Below, in pieces: positions 42,851-54,539 of a stretch of 64,000 nucleotides of DNA; within the stretch, counting starts at the first letter, position 1; each line of letters starts with the position of its first letter. Position numbers and translations under genes: made by a program. The DNA comes from Nematopogon swammerdamellus. Taxonomy: Eukaryota > Arthropoda > Insecta > Lepidoptera > Adelidae. The DNA lies in NCBI GenBank assembly GCA_946902875.1, contig OX336343.1, positions 11,033,361 to 11,097,360 on the forward strand, in the 5' to 3' direction. The notes under the pieces were generated by a model, which saw nothing but the letters and a program-made list of their open reading frames with translations, did not search any database and was not told the DNA's origin.

Positions 42851-44647
42851 AACCGAAAACCGACATGTACTTTGCAGAAAAATTTATACTGAGGTAGCCA
42901 TTTTTTCCGCTCGTCTAATATTTTTTGCCTAAAAAATACGGGAATACATTCAAAGTATTCGGTTTGTTTGATTTAAAATCTGCCGAAACCATATTGCCGT
43001 TTAATGAGAAAACGAGGATATTTTCAGAATTATATGTTACGTTATGCTGGCAAGAGAAAGGAAATAACAATAGAAGGAGCCCAAAGAGATGAAGAGATTG
43101 ATTTTTTCCCCAAAGATTGATTACTTTTATATGTAGGTACATAGAATTTCCTTGCGCTTTGTCGGATATTTCGCTGCTCTTATATTCACTGCTCAATATT
43201 TGTTCAAATACCTACATATCCTATATCAATGCGGGAATTTGCCTTCCAGGAAGAAATAAATAGAGGCCCGGTCTCATACAAAATAATTCACAAATTCTGT
43301 CACACCGAATTTTTAACAATTATATGCACACAAAACTGACACTGGGTAACACTTTCGTGGGACAAATTTGATACCATAATCCATAACCCCACCCCTACAC
43401 AGATGTTTTCCTCTATGCAATAATTATTGCAATAACATTTTATAGAATTTTACTATTAAAATTTACTATTTTAAATTGAAGCATAATTATAATTTTTTTA
43501 TTCTGGCATAATTAACAATAACAGATATTACAATTTACAAGTTCAAATTGGATTCCCGTTTATTACCACGTCTTATGCGACCATCTTACATTCAGCACGG
43601 TGGTGGTATTGACCCAGTCGGCTACAATTTGAACCTACCACCTAGTAAGGGGAAAGGGAAGGGTCTGGGTGGTTAGTCGCCTACCCTTCCCTCGCTCGCG
43701 ACTCAGGTCCCCACAATATCCAAACAAGCTGGTATGCGTAACATTAATCAATTATATCGGCTGGATAAGTGTCAAGAAATAATTTAATTTACGCCAATAC
43801 TCACTAGAATAATATTCATAGACACAATTGTATGAAAGCCGCGGGCTATAGCTATATTTTATTTAATAAATATTTTCAGTACACATCCAGTTTAAGTGTT
43901 TTCTTTTTAGGATTTAGTATCACAAATGATTAATTATTATCATGTGGTTCTGAAAGAATAATTTGTCATGTTCAGTTATCCGCACGGACTAAGTCGCGGG
44001 CAAAAGCTAGTATGAATATAAAATTCTAGAATATAGCCTAGTTTCGACCTCTCTTGCTAGCAGCGGTGTAAAATATATGAAGTGTAATAAAACTTATAGA
44101 CGTCGTCGTCTGTCACAACGGCTAGAGTAAATGAGGAGGTTAAGAACAAAAGAGCACAAATCCACTTTAGACAGTTTTCATTTCTTTTTTACTTAAAATG
44201 CTGAATTGTGTCGATTCCACACCTTGTAATTATCAAAATATACTCAAATCCGGTTGATTTTAGCTACCAAAAGTGACATTTGGTTCAAAAGGTAACAAAT
44301 CCGAAAAAATCGACACTAAATTATTCCTCTTCGTTCACTTTACATCAAAAGGGCAACAAAATCCAAACCAATTTCGCTGCATAATGCCGCCCTGTGGTTC
44401 TAAAAGTAACATTTTCAATTATTTGTAACTTTGTGGGGCACATATCCGTATATTTGTGGAACAAAAAGTAACAAATCCATATACAAATTATTACTCCAGT
44501 ACAAAAAGGCACAAATCCAAAATTCAAATCCATGTATTCCTTGTTCTACTGCACAATTTTTTTAAATCTTTGTATGATACGAATGATCTCTACTAGTAGT
44601 ATTTTTATATGAAATTAAAATAAATATTTCTGTAATGGCTTAGATTT
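42851..44647. other. No gene recognised
   Basis: Mostly AT-rich. 43572-43665 is a SINE-2 body fragment (CGACCATCTTACATTCAGCA). 44270-44530 has several imperfect 'gtaacaaatcc' repeats. No coding motif. Confidence 0.4.
43572..43665 (-). repeat. SINE-2 body fragment
   Basis: Matches the internal ACCCAGTCGGCTACAATTTG / CCACCTAGTAAGGGG part of SINE-2, with neither head nor tail. Confidence 0.6.
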
Positions 44648-45040
44648 ATCAGCCTCGATAGCTCAGTGGTGCAGACAGTCAACTGTCGCTATTGAATGTT
44701 AAGCAACGCTGGGTGCGGTCAGCACTTGGATGGGTGACCGCTGACTGTTGGAGGCTGACCGAGGTTCGGATTCCTCGTAAAACTGTAGGTCCCTTCCCTC
44801 CTAATCTTACTTGGTAGGGTTTAACCCGCCCGGGTTGGTACCACTGCACTGAATGAAACGTCGGTCTAAACGGCTATGTAAATAGTTTGTGTTTTCCGAC
44901 CAGTTCAGTGTAGCCGGCACTATCAAAGGGGGAAGCACTGACATGGCACCTAGTTCACCCGGTGTTATGGGCTGACATCACGGACGTTGTAGGTGATGTA
45001 GCCAACCGTGTCAGTTTCCATAAAAAAAAAAAAAAAAAAA
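44648..45040 (+). repeat. Full-length SINE-1
   Basis: A box TAGCTCAGTGG (44659-44669), 5S-like core GTTAAGCAACGCTGGGTGCG then GTCAGCACTTGGATGGGTGA (44698-44742), B box GGTTCGGATTCC (44763), complete body, and a poly-A of 18. The long clean A-tail suggests a relatively young copy. Confidence 0.9.
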
Positions 45041-45513
45041 GGGACCATTAGGTTTTTTGTGTTTTCTGAAAAAAAAACCTAAAGTGGATTTGTGCCCTTT
45101 TGTTCTTAACCTCCTCAAATGTTCTGTGGAGTTGGATTTCCAAAATTATGCTTATTTAATGTAGGAAATGAAGCAGTATTTTGTATGAAGACCCCGACAT
45201 TAAATCCTCAGTCGATTTTTTTCTTTTCTAGGTTGTAGTATAGTATGAGCCAAAACTTATATAAAAAGATTTTAAAAAGTGCAAAAAAGTGCGGGCAAGT
45301 TACATAAAAAAAACATATTTTGTCAACATTTTGTTGTTTTTACTAGCAATGTTTTTTGGATATTTCATATTTGGTTTTCATACTTTGTGTATATTTGTGG
45401 CGAAGATGTTTAAACTGAGAATTTTTTCGAACAAAGATATCAACGAGAGTTTAGGTAAAAATACCTAACTTATGTGATGAATATTTTTTGTATATTTATA
45501 ATTTTTTTGTGAA
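45041..45513. other. No gene recognised
   Basis: AT-rich; no coding or repeat match. Confidence 0.3.
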
Positions 45514-45823
45514 ATCCGGTTTGGGTGGCTGAGTCGGAGGGGCCAAAGCACATGCTCCGATCAGTCAATATCATCTCCGAGAAGGTAGGTGCCATACCGG
45601 ATACTTCTCTGGATTGCTGGTTATGCTGGACTAGAAGAGAACACAACCGAGGCTGCTATGCGGCCATCTTACATCCAGTACGGTGGTAACAACCCAGTCG
45701 GTTACAATTTGTGCCTACCACCTAGTAAGGGGCAAGGGCAGGGACTTACAGTTTTACACCGGTACCGAACGGTGAAGCAGCAGGTGTAGGTATGCACGTA
45801 AATGTTTTTGTCAGAAAAAACTT
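45514..45823 (-). repeat. SINE-2, head truncated
   Basis: Tail (CCGGTTTGGGTGGCTGAGTC on the plus strand) through the body to the GTGAAGCAGCAGGTGTAGGT block; the tRNA-like head is lost. Confidence 0.75.
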
Positions 45824-46677
45824 CATCATATTTAATCATACTGTAAAGTCTAATCTGACTGAGGAATTTATGTGGGGCTCCATTAGCTTCCTTTCATACA
45901 CTATTCATTCATTTCATTATTGTGTCTTAAAAGTGGCATTAGACGCAAAGCGGTCATGCAAATGATCACTAGCCACCTAGCTACCTGAACCAGTATGTGA
46001 GTGTGACACGGTTCCAAATATGCGCCTGCACTTTTGGAGTCTACTACAATTTTAGACGCACGTAAATGCTTTATTTTGACTTTCCCTGACAGTATAGCCA
46101 TTAAAGCGACATAATCGATCAGTAAAACGGTCGCTTCACGAATGTTAAAACGCATACATTTATTGGCAATTTACATACTTAGTCCACATTTAGCAGCATT
46201 TAACGCGTGTCGCACTAAAGACAGAGTGACTTCTGAATCAATCGATTTACCCTATAATATACTTACTCCAACGCACAGAGCAGCCACCCCGTCATTAAAT
46301 AGTGGCGCACAGTTGGACGAGTTATCGCAAAAGCACAAGAAACGACCCCACAGAGCAAGAAATCGCGACTGCGGAAATACAGCCGCCGATCGCATGTTCT
46401 GTGAATTGCCCAAAGAGATTTAAAATAACCAGCTTTAGAGCGGGCATTGGGAATATTTTCATACAAACACTTTGATCTCCAACATACATTTGAAAATGGA
46501 CAGCACACCTGAAAATTAATAGATGGACCGCCTTCAACTCAGGGTCCGAATATGAATCAAAATATTGTTCAACACTTTTCAGTTCTAGTTGTTTTTCGAA
46601 GTCGGTGTAATGTTTGTTAAAACAGTTTTTTTTATTTCCCATGTATTTAAAGCAAGTTATAGAGAAAATTCATTTTT
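45824..46677. other. No gene recognised
   Basis: Several overlapping ORFs of 80-106 codons with no motif; includes the short inverted-repeat element at 46349-46403. Confidence 0.35.
46349..46403. mobile_element. Short TIR element, CACAGAGCA family
   Basis: Begins CACAGAGCAAGAAATCGCG and ends GCCGCCGATCGCATGTTCTG; the ends are imperfect inverted repeats. A sister copy lies at 59134-59190, and the TIR also matches the perfect 48-bp element at 62712-62759. Confidence 0.5.
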
Positions 46678-46815
46678 TTATTGAAAGCTTGCCATGTGGC
46701 GCCTTGCCACCCATAATGTGTCTAACGACGCCCTTGGACATTCGATCATCTGCGAATGCCATGCCGGTCTGAAAGGTGCCTATTCACGCCCCTCTTGAAG
46801 GACCCGAGACTGTAA
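46678..46815 (-). pseudogene. LINE 3' end, SLGSFKRG family
   Basis: Reverse complement of the 31275 copy from the 3' AATAAA to the AGTCTCGGGTCCTTCAAGAG block, truncated beyond it. Confidence 0.65.
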
Positions 46816-47519
46816 TATGTAGATTAACCTTTAGTCAGTAGGCTACTGGTTCGATTACGCATGAATGAAAAATCATTGGAGTTGAACAAATAGTCGTTGG
46901 AGGCTGTAAGACGCCTCCATTAGAACCACCCGCGCGTTTTTCTTGTACTCAGCTTTTCTTTACCAGCAAATTATATTAGTGGTGATGGAAAACAGAGATA
47001 TCGCCTCTCCCGCAGTCGTTTATCTTCATGAGTTCGCGATCGTCCCTGTATATTTTATTCCCTCGTCGCGTAATGTAGGTAGTCCCTACTCCTTTTTCAT
47101 ACACACAGGGATTACGGGTATTAGGGAAAGTAAGAAAATACGTAGGAAAAATTGTACTCGACACAGAATACATACAATCCTCTTCGGGAAATGGAACGCA
47201 GCGTTCGATTTTTAAATTTTCAGCCACAATGTTACAATCATGAGCAGATTCGTCGATTTGTATTTGATTTATTATGAAACATTACATTCCATTACACCGA
47301 TTACTCTGCTTACCCCGATTCTGGCATTGGCGTTTCTGACTACACTGTAATAAGTAATCATGAAATCCGCCCGAAAATATCATCTGTACGAACGTATATT
47401 TGGAATAAAATAAAAACTCCTTATTGCACAGGTTTAACAAGTAGAACGACCAACCAACCAAACATTTTATGAAACCGGACTACGAAAAAACGAAAGAAAT
47501 AAAGATGAAAGTTGTTATT
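46816..47519. other. No gene recognised
   Basis: 46835-46925 has a moderately structured sequence; 47285-47320 carries the CCGATTACTCTGCTTACCCC repeat. ORFs at 46943-47227 on both strands have no motif. Confidence 0.35.
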
Positions 47520-48110
47520 TCCTTAGTGTTTTAGGGCTACGTACCTCAAGAGGAAAAAACTGAAACCTTATAGGATCACGCTCTTGTGTCTGACTGTCTG
47601 TCCGTCTGTCAGAGATTATTTTCTCCGAATCTGCTGGACGAAAAAAGTTGAAATTTGGTACAAATTATATAGAGTTTGATGACACTTCACAGATATATAG
47701 CGTAAACGAACTTATTTCTATTTTGGCGGTCCATTTTGAGGGACAAATTAAAGAATTACTGTTTTTTTTTTCAAGTGCATCGTGTAACTTATCAATGAAA
47801 TTGGCTCGTTGTGAGGAATACATATATATTTTTTACGATAGAAATATATTTGCATTTTAAAATGCACGATGTATTAAAAAATATATTTTTAAAAAAATAT
47901 ACAAAAATTGAGCATCCCCCTCCTCTCTCGAAATCTACTGAGTCTACAATAATAAAAAAAATGGCAATATAGGGCCTCTCTTATAGTTTACAGGAAAACC
48001 TAAACGAAAATCCTAAGTGTTCAATTTCTAACGGAAAAAGTAATTCTACGGAACCATCTTCACGCGAGGTCACCTTGCACTTGACCGCTTTGTTAGTCGG
48101 GTTGTATCAA
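47520..48110 (-). repeat. 'tgcgagtcggactcgc' element, near-complete copy
   Basis: Begins TAGGGCTACGTACCTCAAGA, has the GTCTGTCCGTCTGTC run at 47597, the 'gctggacgaaaaaagttga' block, and ends GAGGTCACCTTGCACTTGAC, CGCTTT. It is in the same orientation as the copy at 42390. Confidence 0.6.
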
Positions 48111-49029
48111 TTTTTTTTTTATTCCTATTAGTTCTAAACCATTCGACGGGGTTTGATAAACTATTTTCAAAGTTTGACAATATAGCGCCTAAAGCCCGCC
48201 ATTTTGAATTCATAAACCAATATATACCCTCTGACACTCGCGCGATATCAACTTATCGAAGCACCTTACTCATTAAAATCGGTCCAGTACTTTCAGGCTG
48301 TATAGTGGAACATATGAGGAGCAACTGATCAAACAGTATTTTGTGTCGTGGTCCTAGTTTCGAGAAATTAGCAAAAAACATGTGGCTTGAAAACTAAAAA
48401 TCATAGAAAGACGATATAATATATTTGCTAATATATTTATTTTGGAGTGTAGATTATGATGATAAAATAAAAAATATACACTTCCATTTCATAAATCTGT
48501 GTTTTTAAATTATAATTTCAAACATAATACTCTTTGATGCGATCTATAATCCATTCCATAAGAGCAGGATACCCAAACGTAACTTACGATTTGACACGAT
48601 CGCCAACATTCAATATTTTTTTAATAATACTAAATATTGTTTGATGTGAATTCTGTAAAAACACACATAAAGGAGCTATTGAGCTCTACCAGAATACATT
48701 TTTATCGATTTTTTTTAATAAATGCACAAAAGAATGTTTGATCTGTTGCTCCTCATATATAGTCACATACACACATACATACACTACATACACGCTAAAT
48801 TCATACCTTCCTTTTGACTTCGCCGTAGTCGGGTAAAACAAAGTGTATTAGTACGCCAAGACTGTCTTATATATCACACATACTCGTACTTCCAGGACGT
48901 CATTCATTCATTCATTCATGGAAATTTCACTGAACGCCGAAACTAGAATTGTATCTATAACATCAATAACGGCACTCACATGGTACTTGCCTAGTTCAGA
49001 CACGAATAAGGTGTAACTGACCGATATCA
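48111..49029. other. No gene recognised
   Basis: AT-rich with no coding evidence; a short (ATTC)n run is at 48901-48917. Confidence 0.35.
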
Positions 49030-49159
49030 GCAGGTCTATTCTTGTAAATTCTGACAGCGGAATCAGCGCTGATGTGGCGCTGAGAGCTACTTTGGTAAGT
49101 GGCTCTCAGCGCCACAACAGCGCTGATTCCGCTGTCAGAATTTACAAGAATAGACCTGC
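49030..49159. repeat. 130-bp near-perfect hairpin
   Basis: Arms 49030-49092 and 49097-49159 pair over about 62 bp with two or three mismatches and a 4-base loop. Arm blocks: GCAGGTCTATTCTTGTAAAT, TCTGACAGCGGAATCAGCGC, GGCGCTGAGAG. It resembles a MITE, and its transcript would be a long dsRNA stem. Confidence 0.85.
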
Positions 49160-49220
49160 AGGGGAGTAGCGGCCGGCAGGTGATGTAGGTAACATCTCGC
49201 GGCCCATAAAACACATTAAA

Positions 49221-49243
49221 TGAAAATATATATATATATATAT
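49221..49243. repeat. (AT)n microsatellite
   Basis: About eleven AT dinucleotides. Confidence 0.8.
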
Positions 49244-49582
49244 GCCTCGACTTGAGAATCTCCTCCTTTTTTCGTGGATTAAAAATGAACGAAAATATAC
49301 TTTATTATTCACCATTATGTAAAAGGGTCACAAAAGGCGAGTTTAATGACTTGCAGCATTCTTTACAAACTATCGTTTGGAATGTGGAAATCGCGTAGAG
49401 GTGCTCAATGTAGTTCTGAAGAAATGACAATAGTATGAAATATAAGTACATAATTTGTACACACAAATTGTACATAGATTAGACATATAATTGATATGCA
49501 TCCTTACATTTACATAATTTATATATACATACAATAAGACAAATAAATATTGTAATATACGGCTTCAATACATTATAATTTT

Positions 49583-50445
49583 TTTTTTTTTTATTGAAAC
49601 TGACACGGTTGGCTACATCACCTACAACATCCGTGATGTCAGCCCATAACACCGGGTGAACTTGGTGCCACGTCTGTGCTTCCCTTCGGTCGTGCCCGCT
49701 ACACTGAACTGGACGGAAAACACAAACTATTTACATAGCCGTTTCGACCGACGTTTCATTCAGTGCGGTGGTACCAACCCGGGCGGGATAAACCCTACCA
49801 CCTAGTAATATAAGAAGGGAGTCATATCCCTTGAGCTAAGCGCAAATTGGCGCGGTGGTGGCGGTCACAGCGGTGGCGGCCAATGCAGCGGTGGCGGTGG
49901 CGTTCAAAAGTCGCGCAGATCAGAGCGTTCACATTCGACGGCGGTGGTGCCGCGGTGGTTGCGCAATTTCGTAATTTTCGTACTTTTAACTACAAAATTG
50001 AAGAAATTTTACTTTTTTTTACTCCTAAATTAAACTTTATTTTTTATTTTTTACTTTTTTTTACTTTTCTTTTACTTTTTTTGAATTCCGCGTGAGCAGT
50101 ATTGTATAGAATTGAGTGTGTGTAGACCTCGTTTATAATTATTTCCTCCATCCTTTCGTTAGTTCCTATGATTATCAAGCGAACAGATGCTGCAGGCGCG
50201 ATCTGATCGCCACCGCCGCCACCGCCGCGATCGGACCGCGCACTGACCGCACGCGTGCAGCGATCGCCCGCGCCAATGTGCGCTTGCACACACAATTGCA
50301 TATAACCTATCTGATCGCCACAGCCACCGCCACCGCCGTGATCGCCTTGATCGCAGCAGTTTGCGCTTAGCTTAGTTGCCTTTTACGACATACACGGGGA
50401 GAGATGCAGTGGGGCTATTCTTTTAAAGTACCGGCCCCACACGGT
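49583..50445 (-). repeat. SINE-1 composite split by a DNA element
   Basis: 49583-49833 is a SINE-1 body and tail (minus). 50373-50445 is the CGACATACACGGGGAGAGAT / GCAGTGGGGCTATTC block that normally follows directly, as in the inverted copy at 4618-4938. The 539-bp element at 49834-50372 interrupts them. Confidence 0.75.
49834..50372. mobile_element. Non-autonomous TIR DNA transposon, 539 bp
   Basis: Perfect 13-bp terminal inverted repeats, AGCTAAGCGCAAA and TTTGCGCTTAGCT. Subterminal regions are GGTGGC/GCCACC-rich, the left (49850-49950) mirroring the right (50205-50345); the middle is AT-rich. It interrupts a repeat whose uninterrupted form is seen elsewhere. Flanking 3-mers are TTG and TAG, so any target duplication is short and mutated. 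Open frames here follow base composition. Confidence 0.75.
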
Positions 50446-50783
50446 AAAAACACATACATACATACTTATATACTTTGTACTTACTTATACACATATCATT
50501 GGTTAGATACCAGTTCTATTTCCACCTGCCTGTCTGTAGCTAACACCAAAGCGTTGATAATAAATAACCTTTATTTATTGAACCAAAATGAGCTATATTT
50601 CAATCAGAATACCGCACGCTGCTATTTATCGATGACTCGACCCTTGTCACGACCTATTTCGTCTTCCCGTTCACAGCGATCGCTTTAAATTTTTGGAATA
50701 AATAGCATTTTCGTAGCGTTTGAATGTGACAGCGATTGTGGAATACCTAAGTTTGCTAATATTTTGCTATAATACATAAATAA
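50446..50783. other. No gene recognised
   Basis: No coding or repeat assignment. Confidence 0.3.
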
Positions 50784-51203
50784 GCGGCGGGTGGCCGAGT
50801 AGTGTGGGCGGCGCGCTTTATAGTGCGAGAGGTCCAAGGTTCGAATCCAGTCGGCGTGTACTAATGAGTTTTTTTCTGACGAAAAAATTTACGTGCAAAC
50901 CTACACCTGCTGCTTCACCGTTCGGAAACGGTGTAAAACTGTAGATCCCTTCCCTTGCCCCTTACTAGGTGGTAGCTAAGTTTTAGCTCAAGTTGTAGCC
51001 GACTGGGTTGATGCCACCGTACTGAATGTAAGTTGTAAGACGGCCTCATAGCAACCTCGTTTGTGTTCTCCACTAGTCCAGTATAGTCAGCAATCCAAAG
51101 GGAAGTCTGCGGTATGGCACCTACCTTCTCGGAGGTGATATTGTCTGGTGGAGCATGTACTTTGGACCCTCCGACTCAGCCGCCTATACCGGATTACATA
51201 AAA
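50784..51203 (+). repeat. Full-length SINE-2
   Basis: Head GCGGCGGGTGGCCGAGTAGT, B box GGTTCGAATCC (50839-50849), the full body, and tail CCGGATTACATAAA. The A box has a single change (GAGTAG instead of GAGTGG). Confidence 0.85.
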
Positions 51204-52270
51204 CTTACTTCGGGACCTATCACCTACGGAACACTTTCAAGGATAAATTTTCCACGTAATACACATATTTCTTCATATTATATGGCATAGATGTACTGGT
51301 ACATAAATATTTAGTTACAACTAAATCTAACCTGACATGAGGCAACAATTTAAAGCATAAATACTAGGGGTGCCAGGTGCCCGGGATTTCCGGGATTGTC
51401 CCGGGCTAGGCTGCAATGTCCCGTGTCCCGGACGAAGGATCATTTTGTCCCGGAGAGTGCAATTTGTCCCGGGAAGAAAGATACGAGATACGAGACATAC
51501 TCTCAAGAAATATGAATAATTAATGTAAAGGAAGATTCTACTTTCATTTTATTGTAGTGTTGCTTACTAAAGTAGTTTGCTACAAAAAAATAACACTCTA
51601 AAAGTTCGCCGTAAAAATTATACAAGAAAAATATTGTATTACATTTCTCCACCTTATTTGTGTAGACTGCAGTGCAGGTAGTAGATAATATGTCCCGGGA
51701 AGGCTAACATCAGATCTGGCAAGCCTATTAAATACCATTAAATACATATTAAGATTGTAAAAATATAAATAAAACAACCATGCATACATTTTAGCATGTT
51801 ACCAAAATGTTGTCGGAATACACACCATTCGTAGCAATAGAAATATCCTTATAATTTTCTATTTGTTTTTTATGTTTCCTCGTAGTGTACCCATAACCAA
51901 CGAGTATGTATGACGAACATTATGAGAGTGGAAAAGGCGGCAGAGGTGTGCCAGGATCGTGGCGCGCGGAGATCCGTTGTCTCTGCTTACCCCACCAGGA
52001 AACAGGCTTGACATTATGTATCTATGTTACATTATGAATCTATGTATGTTAGATCCTCTCGAAAAGCTGATGCTCCAAGTGTCTTAGAAAAAAAATATTA
52101 TGAACTAATACTAAAATTAACTAACAAGAAAAACATAAGTAAAAACAAATGTGGGAGCTGTGATCCTTGTCCTCATGACATATGCCATCTGCCACGCGCT
52201 TAATAAATACATTTATTTCAATTTATTACTTTTATGAAATTATTAGGCTTATATTATTCGGATTATAATA
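51204..52270. other. No gene recognised
   Basis: 51370-51480 is a small block with repeated TCCCGG/CCCGGG words ('gtcccgggctagg', 'tgtcccggacg', 'tgtcccgggaag'), a short imperfect tandem. The rest is AT-rich without coding motif. Confidence 0.35.
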
Positions 52271-52473
52271 GTAGCCGACTGGGTTGGTACCACCGTACTG
52301 GATGTAAGATGGCCGCATAGCAGCCTCGGTTGTGTTCTCCTCTAGTCCAGTATAGCCAGCAATCCAGGGAAGTCTCCTGTATGGCACCTACCTTCTCGGA
52401 GGTGATATTGGCTGGTCGGAGCATGCGCTTTGGCCCCTCCGACACAGCCTAAACGGGATTACATAAAAAAAAA
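52271..52473 (+). repeat. SINE-2 3' half
   Basis: GTAGCCGACTGGGTTGGTAC through to GGGATTACATAAAAAAAAA; 5' truncated. Confidence 0.8.
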
Positions 52474-53289
52474 GTCTTGAGAAGGCTATAAAAGCATATT
52501 AACAAAAGCATCCGATAATTTGAAAAATTAATAAAAAATTGCAAATGCATAAAATTATTATCAAATAATCTGGCTGAACCACTACTACTTTCACCAATTA
52601 CAGTGACCGCCGCTGACAACGATATATCAACAGTGCAGCTTAAATTTTCACCATTAACTCTCACAATCTCTCTCATCCTCAAACAGCCTGTTATAACTTC
52701 GCATATACCCTTGAACGCTCACATTACCTCTCATACCCTCACACACACACACACCCTCACACCGTAATACCCAACGTAACAAATCCTACTCATTTCGGTC
52801 CCGTAACCGGACGCACCACCCCGCCGCCTCCCGCCTCCGCCGCCGACCACGCTACCCCGGAGGCATCACAATATATGAAGCGCGGGCCGCTCTCGGTGGA
52901 AAAGCACGTTCCGTCCTGTGACACTTCCGGTTCAACCACAAAACCGGTTCACACCAGATTGACTTTAGATAGACTGGTTCTTGACTCTCTCTGTTCTTGT
53001 TAGAAGAAAGACAGTGTAAAAATAATATGATGTGCAAAAGCGGACTTATCCCTTATATATATATTTCTTCTAATCACCTTCCTTAATAAGGTCTTGTCCT
53101 GCCTAGTAGGCTTACAGTGCCAAACAAAATATAGTATAGTATAGTGAAGAAGGTAAACTTATTTCAATACATACAATTTCTTTCAGTCATCTTGGTATAC
53201 GCTTTATCACTGTTAATGATCATGTTTCTTCGCAGTGATTTTCATCACCGGAGTGACTGAAAAATAATGCACATCAATTCTTAAATACT
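52474..53289. other. No gene recognised
   Basis: Includes a (CA)n-rich stretch near 52739-52755 and a GC-rich patch 52795-52890. No coding motif. Confidence 0.35.
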
Positions 53290-53390
53290 TCTAAAACTCA
53301 TGTGCACATGCGGGATTCGAACCGCCGACCTCTCCGCATAGGACGCCGGAGGAGGACCACGTGAACACTATGCCATGTCGTGACTAACAC
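53290..53390 (-). other. tRNA-like SINE head, third type
   Basis: On the minus strand TGGCATAGTGTT is A-box-like and GGTTCGAATCCC is a perfect B box, with GTGGTCCTCCTCCGGCGTCC between. It is likely the promoter of another tRNA-derived SINE running toward lower coordinates. Confidence 0.5.
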
Positions 53391-53525
53391 TTGGTATATC
53401 CATTGGTCTAACAAGTCCTTGCGCAGAAAAACCCGACGAAATGTTGATACAAGGATTATCATACCTTCAGCAACGGAAATGGGATCCATTCGCGTGTGTG
53501 CGGCGAAAATATTCAATGTTATAAT

Positions 53526-53526
<1 letters not shown>

Positions 53527-53556
<30 letters not shown>

Positions 53557-53560
53557 TTTG
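53527..53560. repeat. (TTTA)n microsatellite
   Basis: About eight consecutive TTTA units. Confidence 0.9.
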
Positions 53561-53639
53561 GTTTACTACAAGTAGGACACACAACATGACATAAAATAAC
53601 ACAGGTATTCTTAAAACTAGCCTTATGTCTACTCAATAA

Positions 53640-54000
53640 TAGGAAACACTACATTCATCGGAACGATCGTGCGTGGCGTGACGTCCATCGTCGTCCGTCC
53701 GCAAGACAGTGAAGGAAGGAGTAAGTACCAGGAGTCAAACGACAGCGCGATGCGCAGGCGCCGCGCGCCTAGGTTCGCTCGCCTCGCCTCGCTCAGCGGT
53801 TCGGCGCGGAGGTGGCGGCGGAGGCGGGGCGTGGTCGGTCGCCATGGTTCCGTTCCGTACACCTACTTGTTTGCTGCACTGCATTACCACAGCGCCGAGA
53901 GTGCCGCGCCGCCTCGGCACCGCGGCGGCGGCGGCGCGGAGGAGGGGGCGCGCCGCGCCTGCCCCGCGCTGTCGTTGGGCTCCGGATTTCGGTATACATA
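53640..54000 (+). promoter_or_regulatory. GC/CpG-rich island with a possible 5' splice donor
   Basis: Very high GC against AT-rich surroundings. A GTAAGTACC donor-like site on the plus strand at 53731 follows AGTGAAGGAAGGA. Overlapping ORFs in all frames are proline/arginine-rich by-products of composition. It could be a promoter plus 5' UTR exon of a gene beyond this window, but no coding exon was found. Confidence 0.3.
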
Positions 54001-54539
54001 ACATCGCAACTACCCACCCAATCCACCTATTATGATACTATTTAAATATATTAACAAAAATTTAACAGGAAAACTAATCTAATTCAAAACTAAACAATAA
54101 AAAAGAGAAAGGATGATGAAATTACATAATACAGTGTGAGTACCCAATCAAAAGAAAAGAATCATATCATAACAGTAAAACATGAACAAGATGAAGAAAC
54201 AAATCAAAATCAATGTGTGCGAGATTTATACCAATTTTTACAATGTTACCTTACTACATTACGAAACAACTACTTACGAAAAATATATAACATATATATT
54301 ATATGCCAAGTCCTATAACATATGCAAAAATATGCGCTATATATATATATATATATATACATATACGCATACACACAACACCCATCAACACAGAGTCACA
54401 CATGTATATACACATAGATGCATACATATGCATATACGCATCGCATACATGCATACACAAGCATGCATAGGCACATGTATATACCTCAAACACTGACTTC
54501 AACTTACATAAAATATGGTACATGACGTATGCACATACT
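54001..54539. other. No gene recognised; (AT)n and CATA-rich DNA
   Basis: A (TA)n run at 54338-54360 is followed by 130 bp of alternating 'catacatatgcata'-type purine/pyrimidine sequence. Confidence 0.5.

Noticed and set aside
49847..50370. ORFs of about 85 codons on both strands
   Set aside because: They lie within the TIR transposon and follow its GGTGGC/GCCACC-rich ends.
53669..54045. Overlapping ORFs of 77-110 codons on both strands
   Set aside because: All lie in the CpG-rich island, where stop codons are scarce; the products are low-complexity R/P/A/G with no motif.
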